Shown in pieces: positions 27,740 through 36,923 of a DNA stretch of 64,000 bases. The notes beneath the pieces are model-generated. The model was given only the letters and a program-made list of their open reading frames with translations, was not told the origin of the DNA and made no database searches. Within the stretch, counting starts at the first letter, position 1, and every line of letters begins with the position of its first letter. The stretch covers positions 207,119 to 271,118 of the forward strand of contig NZ_FWFD01000007.1 in NCBI RefSeq assembly GCF_900163795.1, given 5' to 3'. This DNA is from Vagococcus fluvialis bH819 (GTDB lineage: Bacteria; Bacillota; Bacilli; Lactobacillales; Vagococcaceae). A program made the translations under genes and the position numbers.

Positions 27740-28657
27740 TTATCTAAAAGCTATTTTTTTTGCCTTTTCAGTGTTAGCAAAGTGAAGTTTAGCGTAGTCA
27801 TTAAGTAAGGTGATACCGCCTTTTTTTAGAATTTTAGCAGCAGTTTGATCAGATTTGATACCGGCACCAGAAGGAACAAGAAAACCAAGTTCTTTACTTG
27901 CTTTATCTAGTTCATCTAGAAAAGTTGCGCGACAAATAATAGAGGCAGCGGCAACTGATAAGTGATATTGTTCGCCTTTTGTTTTGAAATATAAGTTATT
28001 AGTGACTGGATTAGGCTCTCTTTTGAGATAGTTACGGTAACTTTTTTCAGTTGTAAATTGATCAATCAAGATGCCTTCAGGCTTTTCAGGTGAAATATCT
28101 TGTAAGAGAAGGTGAAGTGCTTGATTGTGTAGCGCAACTTTCATTCGATTGACATTATAGTCTGGCTGAATGGCGTTGTATTTGTTGGGTGTCACAATTA
28201 ATTGACGGAAAGGCACAACATGAACCAGATCTTTAGCGATTTTTCTAATCATTGGATCAGTTAACATCTTAGAATCTTTAACCCCTAATTCTTTTAAAAG
28301 GGGTAGGGTTTCAGTTTTAGCGTAAGTCGCACAAACAACGACTGGTCCTAAATAACTACCATTTCCCACTTCATCACTGCCAACAACTGACCAATTAGCA
28401 AAATTTTCAGGTAAATCACTTGTAGTGCCACTAGATTTTTTTTTTTGAGTAGGTTCTCCTTGCCAATTACGGGATTCATGTTCAGCTGTAACCCCTTGGA
28501 ATAAAACTTTTCCAGATTGATAGGCGGTGATTGTTACTTTAGGTAATTTAGCAGAAAAAATTGCATAGGGCGGTGTTTTTATTAAATTATCTTGATAAGT
28601 AGCTTTCATTTTTTGAATGACTGCTAGGCTACATTTTATAGTAATTGATTGAGTCAT
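27740..28657 (-). CDS. rnhC: Ribonuclease HIII
   Basis: 305 residues from ATG 28657 (MTQSITIKC); in-frame ATGs up to 28702 also exist, and neither has a strong ribosome site. RNase HIII removes RNA from RNA-DNA hybrids. The N-terminal TBP-like substrate-binding domain covers ~1-85, then the catalytic domain with GSDEVGNGSYLGPVVV (the DEG-type motif), KDSKMLTD and later Asp residues. The N-terminal domain marks it as HIII rather than HII. Confidence 0.93.
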   Translation of the reverse strand: MTQSITIKCSLAVIQKMKATYQDNLIKTPPYAIFSAKLPKVTITAYQSGKVLFQGVTAEHESRNWQGEPTQKKKSSGTTSDLPENFANWSVVGSDEVGNGSYLGPVVVCATYAKTETLPLLKELGVKDSKMLTDPMIRKIAKDLVHVVPFRQLIVTPNKYNAIQPDYNVNRMKVALHNQALHLLLQDISPEKPEGILIDQFTTEKSYRNYLKREPNPVTNNLYFKTKGEQYHLSVAAASIICRATFLDELDKASKELGFLVPSGAGIKSDQTAAKILKKGGITLLNDYAKLHFANTEKAKKIAFR

Positions 28658-28833
28658 ATTCTTACCATCCATTCTTATTACGTCCATCAACCAGTATAAC
28701 AATTTTTAAGAAATAAAGGAATGAATAATAAACTTAAAAGAAAGGTCGGATAAAATTGTTATTTGTGCCAAAATTCTATATAATTAACCTATGATAAGAT
28801 AGGTGGTTCCTATAGAGATGAGGAGGATAAGTT

Positions 28834-29301
28834 GTGGCGCAAGATGAAAAGAAAAGATATAAGGCTAAAATTGCAGGAGATACTTACACTATCATTGGTA
28901 ATGAAAGCCATTACCACATGGATATTGTTAATGACTTAGCGAATGAACAACTAGAGCTTATCATGGGACACTCCCCAAGCTTAAGTAGAGAACAAGCGGC
29001 TATTCTTTTAGCAATCAATACATTATCTATCCAAGTGAAACAACAAGAAGTTATTTTGGATCAGAGAAATGAAATTAATCTTTTAGAACAAGAAGTATAT
29101 AAGGTAGTTGAACTAGAAGAACGACTTGATAAGATTGCTGAGCGTGAAAAAGAAGCCAGACAAGCAGTGATTAATGAAAATAGACAACTAACTGAGGATG
29201 AGATGCTGAATCACATAGAAGTTCAAAAAGTTCTTAATCAACAAGTAAAAGAAAAAATACAACGGAATAATCATCAAAAGAAAAGTGAAGAAACAAAATA
29301 A
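28834..29301 (+). CDS. zapA: Cell division protein ZapA
   Basis: 155 residues. Promotes FtsZ bundling at the division site. The conserved ZapA core is at the N-terminus (KAKIAGDTYTIIG and VNDLANEQLELI), followed by a long coiled coil rich in Glu, Gln, Lys and Arg (~70-150) that is longer than in Bacillus ZapA. GTG start with GAGGAGG. First gene of zapA-cvpA, before mutS2-trxA-uvrC, an order conserved in Firmicutes. Confidence 0.92.
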   Translation: MAQDEKKRYKAKIAGDTYTIIGNESHYHMDIVNDLANEQLELIMGHSPSLSREQAAILLAINTLSIQVKQQEVILDQRNEINLLEQEVYKVVELEERLDKIAEREKEARQAVINENRQLTEDEMLNHIEVQKVLNQQVKEKIQRNNHQKKSEETK

Positions 29302-29323
29302 TCAATGAGTAAGGTTTGAAATT

Positions 29324-29872
29324 ATGTTAACCATTTTAATTATATTTTTCTTAGTAACAAGTTTTTATGCAGGATACCGTCGTGGATTCCTTTTACAAAT
29401 TGTTTATGGGGCAGGATATACAGTTTCATTTATTGTTGCCAAAAATATCTATAAATCATTAGGTAAAAAATTAGAGTTATTAATTCCATATCCAGCACCA
29501 ACATCAAAAACAACGTTAGTATTATTTGATAAGAGCTTAATTTTTGATTTAGACAAAGCGTTCTATGCCGGTTTTGCTTTTGTATTGGTTCTTTTTATTG
29601 GTTGGTTATTAACGCGTTTTGTCGGGATGGTTGCCTATAGATTAACTTTTATTCCTGTTATTAAACAAGGTAATGACTTAGCAGGTGGTTTATTGAATGC
29701 TTTATTAACATTAATTGGTTTAACGATCTTTCTAACATTGCTTGCAATGATCCCAATAGATTTTATCCAAAATTTATTTAAAAAAAGTTCGTTTGCTCGT
29801 ATTCTCGTAGAATCTACACCTGTTATTTCTAGTTGGCTAAAAGATTGGTGGATTACTAAGATTATTTTATAG
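29324..29872 (+). CDS. cvpA: CvpA family membrane protein
   Basis: 182 residues with four or five membrane segments (1-20, ~25-45, ~78-105, ~115-150) and the conserved YRRGFLLQIV near the N-terminus. First named for colicin V production; broader role in membrane or division biology is unclear. 22 bp after zapA; a terminator separates it from mutS2. Confidence 0.88.
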   Translation: MLTILIIFFLVTSFYAGYRRGFLLQIVYGAGYTVSFIVAKNIYKSLGKKLELLIPYPAPTSKTTLVLFDKSLIFDLDKAFYAGFAFVLVLFIGWLLTRFVGMVAYRLTFIPVIKQGNDLAGGLLNALLTLIGLTIFLTLLAMIPIDFIQNLFKKSSFARILVESTPVISSWLKDWWITKIIL

Positions 29873-29924
29873 AGATTATTTGTATGACAAAAAAAAAGAT
29901 TTAAACTGTCATTTTAGAAAAATC

Positions 29925-29955
29925 GAGCAATCTAAACTTGGATTGTTCTTTTTTA
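29925..29955 (+). terminator. Intrinsic terminator between cvpA and mutS2
   Basis: Perfect 8-bp stem GAGCAATC / GATTGTTC, eight-base loop, T-run. Confidence 0.75.
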
Positions 29956-29991
29956 CTTATAGTAGAGATGACAAAAAGTAAGGAGTTCAAA

Positions 29992-32361
29992 ATGAATAAA
30001 AAAATAATGCAAACATTAGAGTTTGACAAAGTAAAGCAAATGCTAACTCAGCATATTGTAACCAAGCTTGGAGAGGAACACATTTTACAATTAACCCCTC
30101 TAAATGACTTTGAAAAAATAGAAGAACATTTAATTGAAACAAGGGACGCTTTTCACGTTTTAAGACTACGTGGAGGCATTCCGATTCCAGTTTTGGAAAA
30201 TATAAAACCACACATGAAACGGATTGAGATTGGTGCGACTTTAAATGGTGTTGAACTAGCACAAGTGGGTCGTGTTCTTAGAACGGTGACAGAATTACAG
30301 CGATTCTTTGAGGAATTAAGAGAAATTGATATTGAGTTAGAGCGTCTGTATGATTGGAATGACAAGATGATTGCTTTGCCAGAATTGTCAAAAGAAATTA
30401 GAATTGCTATTGATGAAGATGGGCGTGTAACTGATGAAGCTTCTCCCGCGTTAAAAGGTGTTCGTCAAAGTATTAAACGTAGCGAACAAGGGATTAAAGA
30501 ACAATTGGATAATATTTTACGTGGCGGTAGTAGTAAGTATTTAAGTGACACCATTGTAACGATGAGAAATGATCGTTATGTTATTCCCGTTAAGAGTGAA
30601 TATCGTGGTCAATTTGGTGGCGTGGTTCATGATCAAAGTGCATCAGGACAGACCGTTTTTGTTGAACCGAGACAAGTTGTTGAATTGAATAATAAATTAA
30701 GACAGCATCAAATAGCAGAACGTCAAGAAATTGAACGTATCTTAGCGGTTCTTTCTAATGAATTAGATCCTTTCCGTCAAGAAATTTTACAAAATGCTTT
30801 TGTTCTTGGTAAATTAGATTTTATTAATGCTAAAGCATTATTCGGTAAAACGATTAAAGGAATTGTTCCAGCATTAAGTCAGGATAAGGAAGTTTGTTTA
30901 AAACAAGCAAGACATCCACTGATTGCCCCTGAAAAAGTTGTGGCTAATGATATTATTATTGGTAAGGATTATCAGGCGATTGTGATTACAGGGCCAAATA
31001 CAGGTGGTAAAACCATTACATTGAAAACATTGGGGTTACTACAATTAATGGGGCAAGCAGGATTGCCTATCCCCGCGCATGAAGATAGTATGATTGGAGT
31101 CTTTTCAGAAGTTTACGCTGATATTGGAGACGAGCAATCGATTGAGCAAAATTTAAGTACTTTCTCTTCTCATATGACGAATATTGTGGATATTTTAAAA
31201 CATCTTGATGAAAACAGCTTGGTTCTTTTTGATGAGTTAGGCGCAGGTACCGATCCGCAAGAAGGTGCTGCTTTAGCTATCTCTATCTTAGATCAAGTGG
31301 GACAAACAGGATCATACGTTATGGCAACAACCCACTATCCTGAATTAAAAGTCTATGGTTATAATCGAGCGGGCACGATTAATGCAAGTATGGAATTTGA
31401 TGTGGATACATTAAGTCCTACTTACCGCCTACTGATAGGGATTCCAGGGCGAAGCAATGCTTTTGAGATATCTAAGAGATTAGGATTATCACAAGAAATT
31501 ATTGAACAGTCTAAGCAAATTATTGATGGTGAAAGTCAGGATTTAAATGAGATGATTTCCGATTTAGAAAACCAACGCAAGATGACAGAAACAGAATATC
31601 TAGAAATGCGTCACCATGTAGACGAATCGGAAAGTTTACATCAAGACTTAAAAGAAGCCTATGAAGTCTTTTTTGAAGAACGTGAAAAAGAATTAAATAA
31701 AGCTAAAATAAAAGCAAATGAGATTATTGAAGAGGCAGAAAAAAAGGCTGAAGATTTAATTAAAGATATCAGACAAATGCAGTTAAGAAGCAATACTTCA
31801 AGCAATGTAAAAGAACATGAGTTAATTGATGTGAAATCACAATTATCTGGATTGAAACATGATGAACAACATCTCACTAAAAATAAAGTCTTGCAAAAAG
31901 CAAAAGATAAAAAGACTTTTAAAGTAGGGGACGATGTACTAGTTGAAACATTTGGTCAAAGAGGTACGCTAATTAGTAAGACAGGTAATAAAGAATGGCA
32001 AGTTCAGCTAGGGATCTTAAAGATGAAAGTATCTGAAGATAATATGACTCTTTTAGCACCTGAAAAAGAACCAACAATGCGTATGACGATTAAGAGTGAT
32101 GGTGGCGGTAGTCGTCAGTCAGTTAAAACACAATTAGATTTACGTGGTAAGCGATACGAAGAAGCAGTAGCTGAAGTAGATCAATATATCGATGCAGCAT
32201 TACTAGCTGGTTATCCTCAAGTCACGATTGTTCACGGTCGAGGAACAGGTGCTATTAAAAATGGTGTTCATGACTACTTAAAAAATAATTCACGAGTAAA
32301 AAAATATGAGTACGCACCAGCAAATCAGGGTGGAGACGGTGCTACGATCGTTAGCTTCTAA
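29992..32361 (+). CDS. mutS2: Endonuclease MutS2
   Basis: 789 residues. A MutS-related ATPase that suppresses recombination and, in B. subtilis, rescues collided ribosomes. Walker A GPNTGGKTIT and Walker B LVLFDELGAGTD lie in the centre, a coiled-coil linker (~510-620) is Glu/Lys-rich, and the C-terminal Smr nuclease domain shows LDLRGKRYEEA and VHGRGTGAIKNGV. It has no mismatch-recognition domain, as expected. The frame is open to 29938, but ATG 29992 with AAGGAG nine bases ahead is the start. Confidence 0.95.
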   Translation: MNKKIMQTLEFDKVKQMLTQHIVTKLGEEHILQLTPLNDFEKIEEHLIETRDAFHVLRLRGGIPIPVLENIKPHMKRIEIGATLNGVELAQVGRVLRTVTELQRFFEELREIDIELERLYDWNDKMIALPELSKEIRIAIDEDGRVTDEASPALKGVRQSIKRSEQGIKEQLDNILRGGSSKYLSDTIVTMRNDRYVIPVKSEYRGQFGGVVHDQSASGQTVFVEPRQVVELNNKLRQHQIAERQEIERILAVLSNELDPFRQEILQNAFVLGKLDFINAKALFGKTIKGIVPALSQDKEVCLKQARHPLIAPEKVVANDIIIGKDYQAIVITGPNTGGKTITLKTLGLLQLMGQAGLPIPAHEDSMIGVFSEVYADIGDEQSIEQNLSTFSSHMTNIVDILKHLDENSLVLFDELGAGTDPQEGAALAISILDQVGQTGSYVMATTHYPELKVYGYNRAGTINASMEFDVDTLSPTYRLLIGIPGRSNAFEISKRLGLSQEIIEQSKQIIDGESQDLNEMISDLENQRKMTETEYLEMRHHVDESESLHQDLKEAYEVFFEEREKELNKAKIKANEIIEEAEKKAEDLIKDIRQMQLRSNTSSNVKEHELIDVKSQLSGLKHDEQHLTKNKVLQKAKDKKTFKVGDDVLVETFGQRGTLISKTGNKEWQVQLGILKMKVSEDNMTLLAPEKEPTMRMTIKSDGGGSRQSVKTQLDLRGKRYEEAVAEVDQYIDAALLAGYPQVTIVHGRGTGAIKNGVHDYLKNNSRVKKYEYAPANQGGDGATIVSF

Positions 32362-32443
32362 TCACAAGCAAATAATTAGAAGTAAATTACCCCCTTTGGT
32401 ATAATTTGGTTGTATTCAAGTAGAGAAGGAGAGTGTCGTAAAT

Positions 32444-32755
32444 ATGTTATTACCAATTACAGATCAAGAATTTACAGAAGAAACAGCTGAAGGTTTAGTC
32501 ATGGCTCAATTTTGGGCACCTTGGTGTGGACCTTGTCGCATGCAAAGTCCAATCTTAGAACAAATATCAGAAGGTTATGTTGACCAAATTAAATTTGTAA
32601 AAATTAATGTGGATGAAAATCCAGAAACAAGCCAAAGATACGGTATTATGAGTATACCTAACATGATTCTTTTAAAAGACGGCGAAGTCGTTGAAAATAT
32701 CGTTGGACTTCATCAAAAAGAACAATTAAAAATAATTTTAGATAAATATTTGTAG
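32444..32755 (+). CDS. trxA: Thioredoxin
   Basis: 103 residues. Canonical WCGPC active site (WAPWCGPCRM), cis-Pro in SIPNM. General disulfide reductase of the cytoplasm. ATG 32444 is preceded by AGAAGGAGAG. Follows mutS2 as in Bacillus; its stop is followed eight bases on by palindromic repeat R3. Confidence 0.95.
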   Translation: MLLPITDQEFTEETAEGLVMAQFWAPWCGPCRMQSPILEQISEGYVDQIKFVKINVDENPETSQRYGIMSIPNMILLKDGEVVENIVGLHQKEQLKIILDKYL

Positions 32756-32762
32756 GAGAAAC

Positions 32763-32880
32763 AGAGTGATGAAAAAGGCGCTTAGCTCCAAGTAATTGGA
32801 GGAAATTAAAAATAATTCACGGGTTTGGAATTAATTTTAATTTTTGAAATTGCCGCAGGAGCTGCCGTTTTCACCACTCT
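32763..32880 (+). repeat. Palindromic intergenic repeat, copy R3
   Basis: The most complete copy. Its two ends are imperfect inverted repeats of each other: AGAGTGATGAAAAAGGCG at the left and GCTGCCGTTTTCACCACTCT at the right, with AGCTCC/GGAGCT just inside. The interior GGAATTAATTTTAATTTTTGAAATTGCC parallels R1 and R2b with compensating changes. It lies between trxA and the terminator before uvrC. Confidence 0.8.
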
Positions 32881-32886
32881 TATCTA

Positions 32887-32926
32887 GCATTCAGTAGTTC
32901 AAGTAACTACTGAATGCTTTTTTTTT
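32887..32926 (+). terminator. Intrinsic terminator after trxA/R3
   Basis: Perfect 13-bp stem GCATTCAGTAGTT / AACTACTGAATGC with a five-base loop and eight to nine T. Confidence 0.88.
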
Positions 32927-32973
32927 ATTGACTTGGTATACTAGTAATTGGTAAAACAAAGAGGAGTGACGAG

Positions 32974-34752
32974 ATGAATGAACAAATAAAAAATAAATTA
33001 GCTCTTTTACCAGATCAACCTGGTTGTTACTTGATGAAAGACAAAAATAGAACGATTATTTATGTTGGAAAGGCTAAAATTTTAAAAAATCGAGTTCGTT
33101 CTTATTTTACAGGAAGTCACGATACCAAAACTGAACGACTGGTTAGCGAGATTGTCGATTTTGAATACATTGTAACAGAATCAAATACAGAAGCACTTTT
33201 ATTAGAGATTAATCTGATTCAAAAAAATATGCCAAAATATAATATCATGCTAAAAGATGATAAATCTTATCCATTTATAAAAATTACTAATGAAAAGGCG
33301 CCGAGATTATTAATTACTCGGAAAGTTCTTAAGGATAATGCGATTTATTTTGGTCCTTATCCTGATGTACGAGCGGCGAATGAAACCAAAAGAATGCTAG
33401 ATAGAATGTACCCATTAAGAAAGTGTAAAAACTTACCTAATGAAGTTTGTTTGTATTATCATATGGGACAATGTTTAGGTCCTTGTATTAATGAGATTGT
33501 TGAAGAAAAATACAAAGAGATGGTTGAGGAAATTAAGCATTTTTTAAATGGTGGTGGCTATGTTGCTGTTCAAAAAGAATTAGAAGTAAAAATGGAGCAA
33601 GCAGCAGTGAATATGGAATTTGAAAAAGCGGGAGAATATCGTGATCAGATTCAAGCCATTCAGGCGATCATGACAAAACAAAAAATGACGAATGCCGATT
33701 TTATTGATCGTGATATTTTTGGTTATGCTGTAGATAAGGGATGGATGGTTGTTCAGGTGTTTTTCGTAAGACAAGGAAAACTTATCGAAAGACGTGTCTT
33801 TGATTTCCCATTCTATAATGAAGCTGAAGAAGATTTCCTTACGTTTATCGGTCAATTTTATCAAGAAAATCAGCATTTTATTCCTAAAGAAATCTTCATC
33901 CCGCAAGATATCTCCAAGGAAGATGTAGAAGCAATAGTTGAAACAAAGGTTTTTCAACCGATGCGTGGGGAAAAGAAAAAACTAGTGGCATTGGCAAGTA
34001 AAAACGCTAAAATATATTTAACCGAACAATTCAGTTTAATTGAGAGAAAAGAAGAGCGAACTATAGGGGCTACGGAAAAATTAAGTGATGCTCTGGGAAT
34101 ACCATCAGCAGGCCGCATTGAAGCTTTTGATAATTCTAATATTATGGGAACTGATCCTGTATCTGCAATGGTCGTCTATGTAGATGGAAAACCGTCTAAA
34201 AAAGATTACCGCAAATTTAAAATCAAAACAGTAAATGGTCCCGATGACTACGCATCAATGAAAGAGGTTATTTATAGGCGTTATTCACGAGTGTTAAAAG
34301 AAGATTTACCTTTACCCGATTTAATTTTAATTGATGGTGGAAAAGGACAAGTCCATGCTGCCCAAGAAGTTCTAGATAATCAATTGGGCTTAGATATTCC
34401 AATTGCAGGCCTTGCGAAAAATGATAAACATAAAACCAGTGAATTATTATTTGGTTCCGATTTAGAAGTTGTTCCTTTAAAACGGAATTCACCCGAATTT
34501 TTCTTACTTCAACGAATTCAAGATGAAGTCCATAGGTTTGCTATTACATTCCATCGAACAACTAGAAGTAAAAATAGTTTTTCTTCAAAATTGGATAGTA
34601 TTGAAGGACTAGGTCCAAAACGTAAAAAAGAACTATTAAAAGAATTTAAGTCGGTTAAAAATATTCAAGAAGCTAGTTTAGATGATCTTATAGAAAAAGG
34701 CATGCCAAAAAATGTGGCACAAAATATCTATAACTACTTTCAAAAAACGTAA
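32974..34752 (+). CDS. uvrC: UvrABC system protein C
   Basis: 592 residues. Makes both incisions in nucleotide excision repair. The N-terminal GIY-YIG nuclease (GCYLMKDKN...IIYVGKAK, residues ~17-90) makes the 3' cut; the UVR motif ([17 protein letters not shown], ~210) binds UvrB; the RNase H-like C-terminal nuclease (~370-500, [20 protein letters not shown]) makes the 5' cut; a helix-hairpin-helix pair ([16 protein letters not shown]) ends the protein. AGAGGAG ribosome site. Conserved trxA-uvrC neighbourhood. Confidence 0.96.
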   Translation: MNEQIKNKLALLPDQPGCYLMKDKNRTIIYVGKAKILKNRVRSYFTGSHDTKTERLVSEIVDFEYIVTESNTEALLLEINLIQKNMPKYNIMLKDDKSYPFIKITNEKAPRLLITRKVLKDNAIYFGPYPDVRAANETKRMLDRMYPLRKCKNLPNEVCLYYHMGQCLGPCINEIVEEKYKEMVEEIKHFLNGGGYVAVQKELEVKMEQAAVNMEFEKAGEYRDQIQAIQAIMTKQKMTNADFIDRDIFGYAVDKGWMVVQVFFVRQGKLIERRVFDFPFYNEAEEDFLTFIGQFYQENQHFIPKEIFIPQDISKEDVEAIVETKVFQPMRGEKKKLVALASKNAKIYLTEQFSLIERKEERTIGATEKLSDALGIPSAGRIEAFDNSNIMGTDPVSAMVVYVDGKPSKKDYRKFKIKTVNGPDDYASMKEVIYRRYSRVLKEDLPLPDLILIDGGKGQVHAAQEVLDNQLGLDIPIAGLAKNDKHKTSELLFGSDLEVVPLKRNSPEFFLLQRIQDEVHRFAITFHRTTRSKNSFSSKLDSIEGLGPKRKKELLKEFKSVKNIQEASLDDLIEKGMPKNVAQNIYNYFQKT

Positions 34753-34826
34753 TATTAGAAATTACGTTTAAAAAATGGTATAATTGAAAGGATTTTTTTA
34801 TACTTAACCATTAAAGGAGAAATATC

Positions 34827-35123
34827 GTGTCATTAATAATTAATATTTCATCAATCATCATTATTTTCGCATCAATGTTCTTTTACTATCGAAAAGTGAT
34901 CCTATCTAAAAACTCGGTTGTCGTTCAAAAAGCTTTATCTAATACAAGTCAATTAACAATGAGTGCTTATCTTTTAGGTCTTGCGATCATCTTAATCGAA
35001 CTAAACGCTTTTGGTCTATCAAGAAGCAAATTTGTGACTCACTTATTAATGTATGGCGCATTTGTAAGTTTAGTAAACAGTTTGAGTTTATGGTATTTTT
35101 CACGAACTTTAAAAGCGGATTAA
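34827..35123 (+). CDS. Small membrane protein, unknown function
   Basis: 98 residues with three hydrophobic segments (~1-20, ~44-62, ~72-92) separated by short basic loops. No motif I can name. AAGGAG nine bases before GTG 34827 and codon usage like its neighbours support it as real. Lies between uvrC and the NADH dehydrogenase; probably monocistronic. Confidence 0.7.
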   Translation: MSLIINISSIIIIFASMFFYYRKVILSKNSVVVQKALSNTSQLTMSAYLLGLAIILIELNAFGLSRSKFVTHLLMYGAFVSLVNSLSLWYFSRTLKAD

Positions 35124-35228
35124 CCTGTACTAAGTCAAAAAAACAACTGTCATAGTCTCAATCAATTGACTTTTATGTGAAAAAATCCTATAGTGGGTTA
35201 GAAGTAAACCTTGGAGGGATTTGTAGAA

Positions 35229-36434
35229 ATGAGTAAACCTAAAATAGTTGTACTAGGAGCCGGTTATGCTGGCCTTAAAACGGTGAAACAATTACAAAAG
35301 AAAAACATCAACGCTGAGATTATCTTAGTGAATAAAAATGACTATCATTATGAATCAACACAATTACATGAAGTAGCAGCTGGAACAGAACCAGCAAGTA
35401 AAATTTCATTTGCTATTACAAGTGTATTAGATAGTAGAAAAGTGACTTTTATTCAAGATACAGTCACTTTAATCAAAAAAGACGACAAGAAAGTTATTCT
35501 TGAAAAACAAGGTGAATTAAATTACGACTATCTTGTTATCGCGTTAGGCTTTGAATCTGAAACGTTTGGAATTCCAGGTGTGAATGAATTTTCAAAACCG
35601 TTAGTTAATATCGTAACAGCAGAAGCATGCCGTAACTACTTGGATCAAAATTTAGCTAACTACGCTAAGTCTAAAGATGAAGCTGACTTGTCAATCGTAG
35701 TGTGTGGAGCCGGTTTTACTAGTATTGAATATTTAGGTGAACTTACAAACCGCTTACCAAAATTAGCAGATAAGTTAAACTTTCCAAAAGACAAAGTAAA
35801 AATTACATGTATTGAAGCGATGCCAACATTACTACCAATGTTCTCTGAAAAATTAGGAACATACGGAGTGGATGTTCTAAAAAAACGTGGCGTTGAATTT
35901 AAAGTAGGCACACCAATCAAAGAATTAAAAGAAAACACTGTTTGCTACGAAGAAGACGGTGAATTAAAAGAAATTAAAGCTAATACAATCATCTGGACAA
36001 CTGGCGTTAAAGGCAGTTCAATCGTTGGTCAATCAGGATTTGCAGAACGTCGTGGACGTGTTATGGTAGAACCAGATTTAACAGTAGCAGATTACCCAGA
36101 AATTTTTATGATTGGGGACGTTAGTGCAGTTATGGACACAGAATCAAATCGTCCATTCCCAACAACTGCTCAAATTGCTTTAAAACAAGGTGAATCGGTA
36201 GCTGATAACTTAGCAGCTAAAATTAATAACCAAGCAACAACAACATTTACATATAAACCATTAGGAACAGTTGCTTCTATTGGTAACAATGTTGGAATTG
36301 GTAATGTCATGGGTAAAGAAGTTAAAGGTTATATTGGCTCAATCATGAAGAAAAATATTATTAATAAATCATTACTTGAAGTAGGTAGTACTAAAACGTT
36401 ACTTAAAAAAGGACGCTTTGATTATTATCGTTAA
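35229..36434 (+). CDS. ndh: Type II NADH dehydrogenase (FAD-dependent)
   Basis: 401 residues. Oxidises NADH and passes electrons to a quinone, without pumping protons. Two Rossmann motifs: VVLGAGYAGL for FAD at the N-terminus and VVCGAGFTSIEY for NADH in the middle (~155-170). FMIGDVSAV near 295 contacts the flavin, and the C-terminal ~50 residues hold the helices expected for membrane association. ATG 35229 with GGAGGG ahead is chosen over TTG 35211. Other NAD(P)/FAD disulfide-independent oxidoreductases are less likely. Confidence 0.88.
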   Translation: MSKPKIVVLGAGYAGLKTVKQLQKKNINAEIILVNKNDYHYESTQLHEVAAGTEPASKISFAITSVLDSRKVTFIQDTVTLIKKDDKKVILEKQGELNYDYLVIALGFESETFGIPGVNEFSKPLVNIVTAEACRNYLDQNLANYAKSKDEADLSIVVCGAGFTSIEYLGELTNRLPKLADKLNFPKDKVKITCIEAMPTLLPMFSEKLGTYGVDVLKKRGVEFKVGTPIKELKENTVCYEEDGELKEIKANTIIWTTGVKGSSIVGQSGFAERRGRVMVEPDLTVADYPEIFMIGDVSAVMDTESNRPFPTTAQIALKQGESVADNLAAKINNQATTTFTYKPLGTVASIGNNVGIGNVMGKEVKGYIGSIMKKNIINKSLLEVGSTKTLLKKGRFDYYR

Positions 36435-36473
36435 GATTTAAACTTAATTATAGACAGCTTAATATATTATAAA

Positions 36474-36526
36474 AATACAACAAACTCTTTTGGATATTTT
36501 GTCGAAAAGAGTTTGTTGTATTTTTT
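36474..36526 (+). terminator. Intrinsic terminator after ndh
   Basis: Eighteen paired bases (AATACAACAAACTCTTTT with its complement), 13-base loop, six T. Confidence 0.88.
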
Positions 36527-36923
36527 GTGAAATAAACTAAAATATATTATCAGCGACTGTTCATTAAAAATATGTTTAACGTAATAAATTAAATGATAAA
36601 ATAATGTACAAAAACAGCAGGAAAACACCGTTTTTGTGAATCAGAGAAAATCAATAGGTGCAGAAGTTGTGTAATTAACGTTTTTTAATCACAAACAAAC
36701 TAACTTTATCTTAATTATAACATTTTTTGTTGTTAAAATAGTTTGCTTATAAAACTTTAGTAAAAGGTTGTGTTGAATTAAACTTAATAATTGTATATGA
36801 TATTAATGTAACAAAGATTATTTTATTATGAGAATGATGTTAAACATACATAGTTATTTTATATAAAAAGCCTTTTTAAGGTGTTTTTATAAATAATATA
36901 TATTTGAGGAAAGGAGGGAAATA
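36527..36923 (+). promoter_or_regulatory. Intergenic region with the WxL operon promoter
   Basis: About 400 bases without a gene, very AT-rich. A good sigma-A promoter is at 36773-36801: TTGAAT, 17-bp spacer, TATGAT. It would give a 5' leader of ~115 bases. No riboswitch pattern is recognised. A GGAAAGGAGGGAAATA ribosome site closes the region. Confidence 0.6.

Noticed and set aside
33580..33957. 125-codon minus-strand frame opposite uvrC
   Set aside because: Mirror of an AT-rich conserved gene, composition Phe/Ile/Lys, no ribosome site.
36527..36923. Riboswitch before the WxL operon
   Set aside because: No conserved riboswitch core recognised; the leader after the promoter is short and AT-rich.
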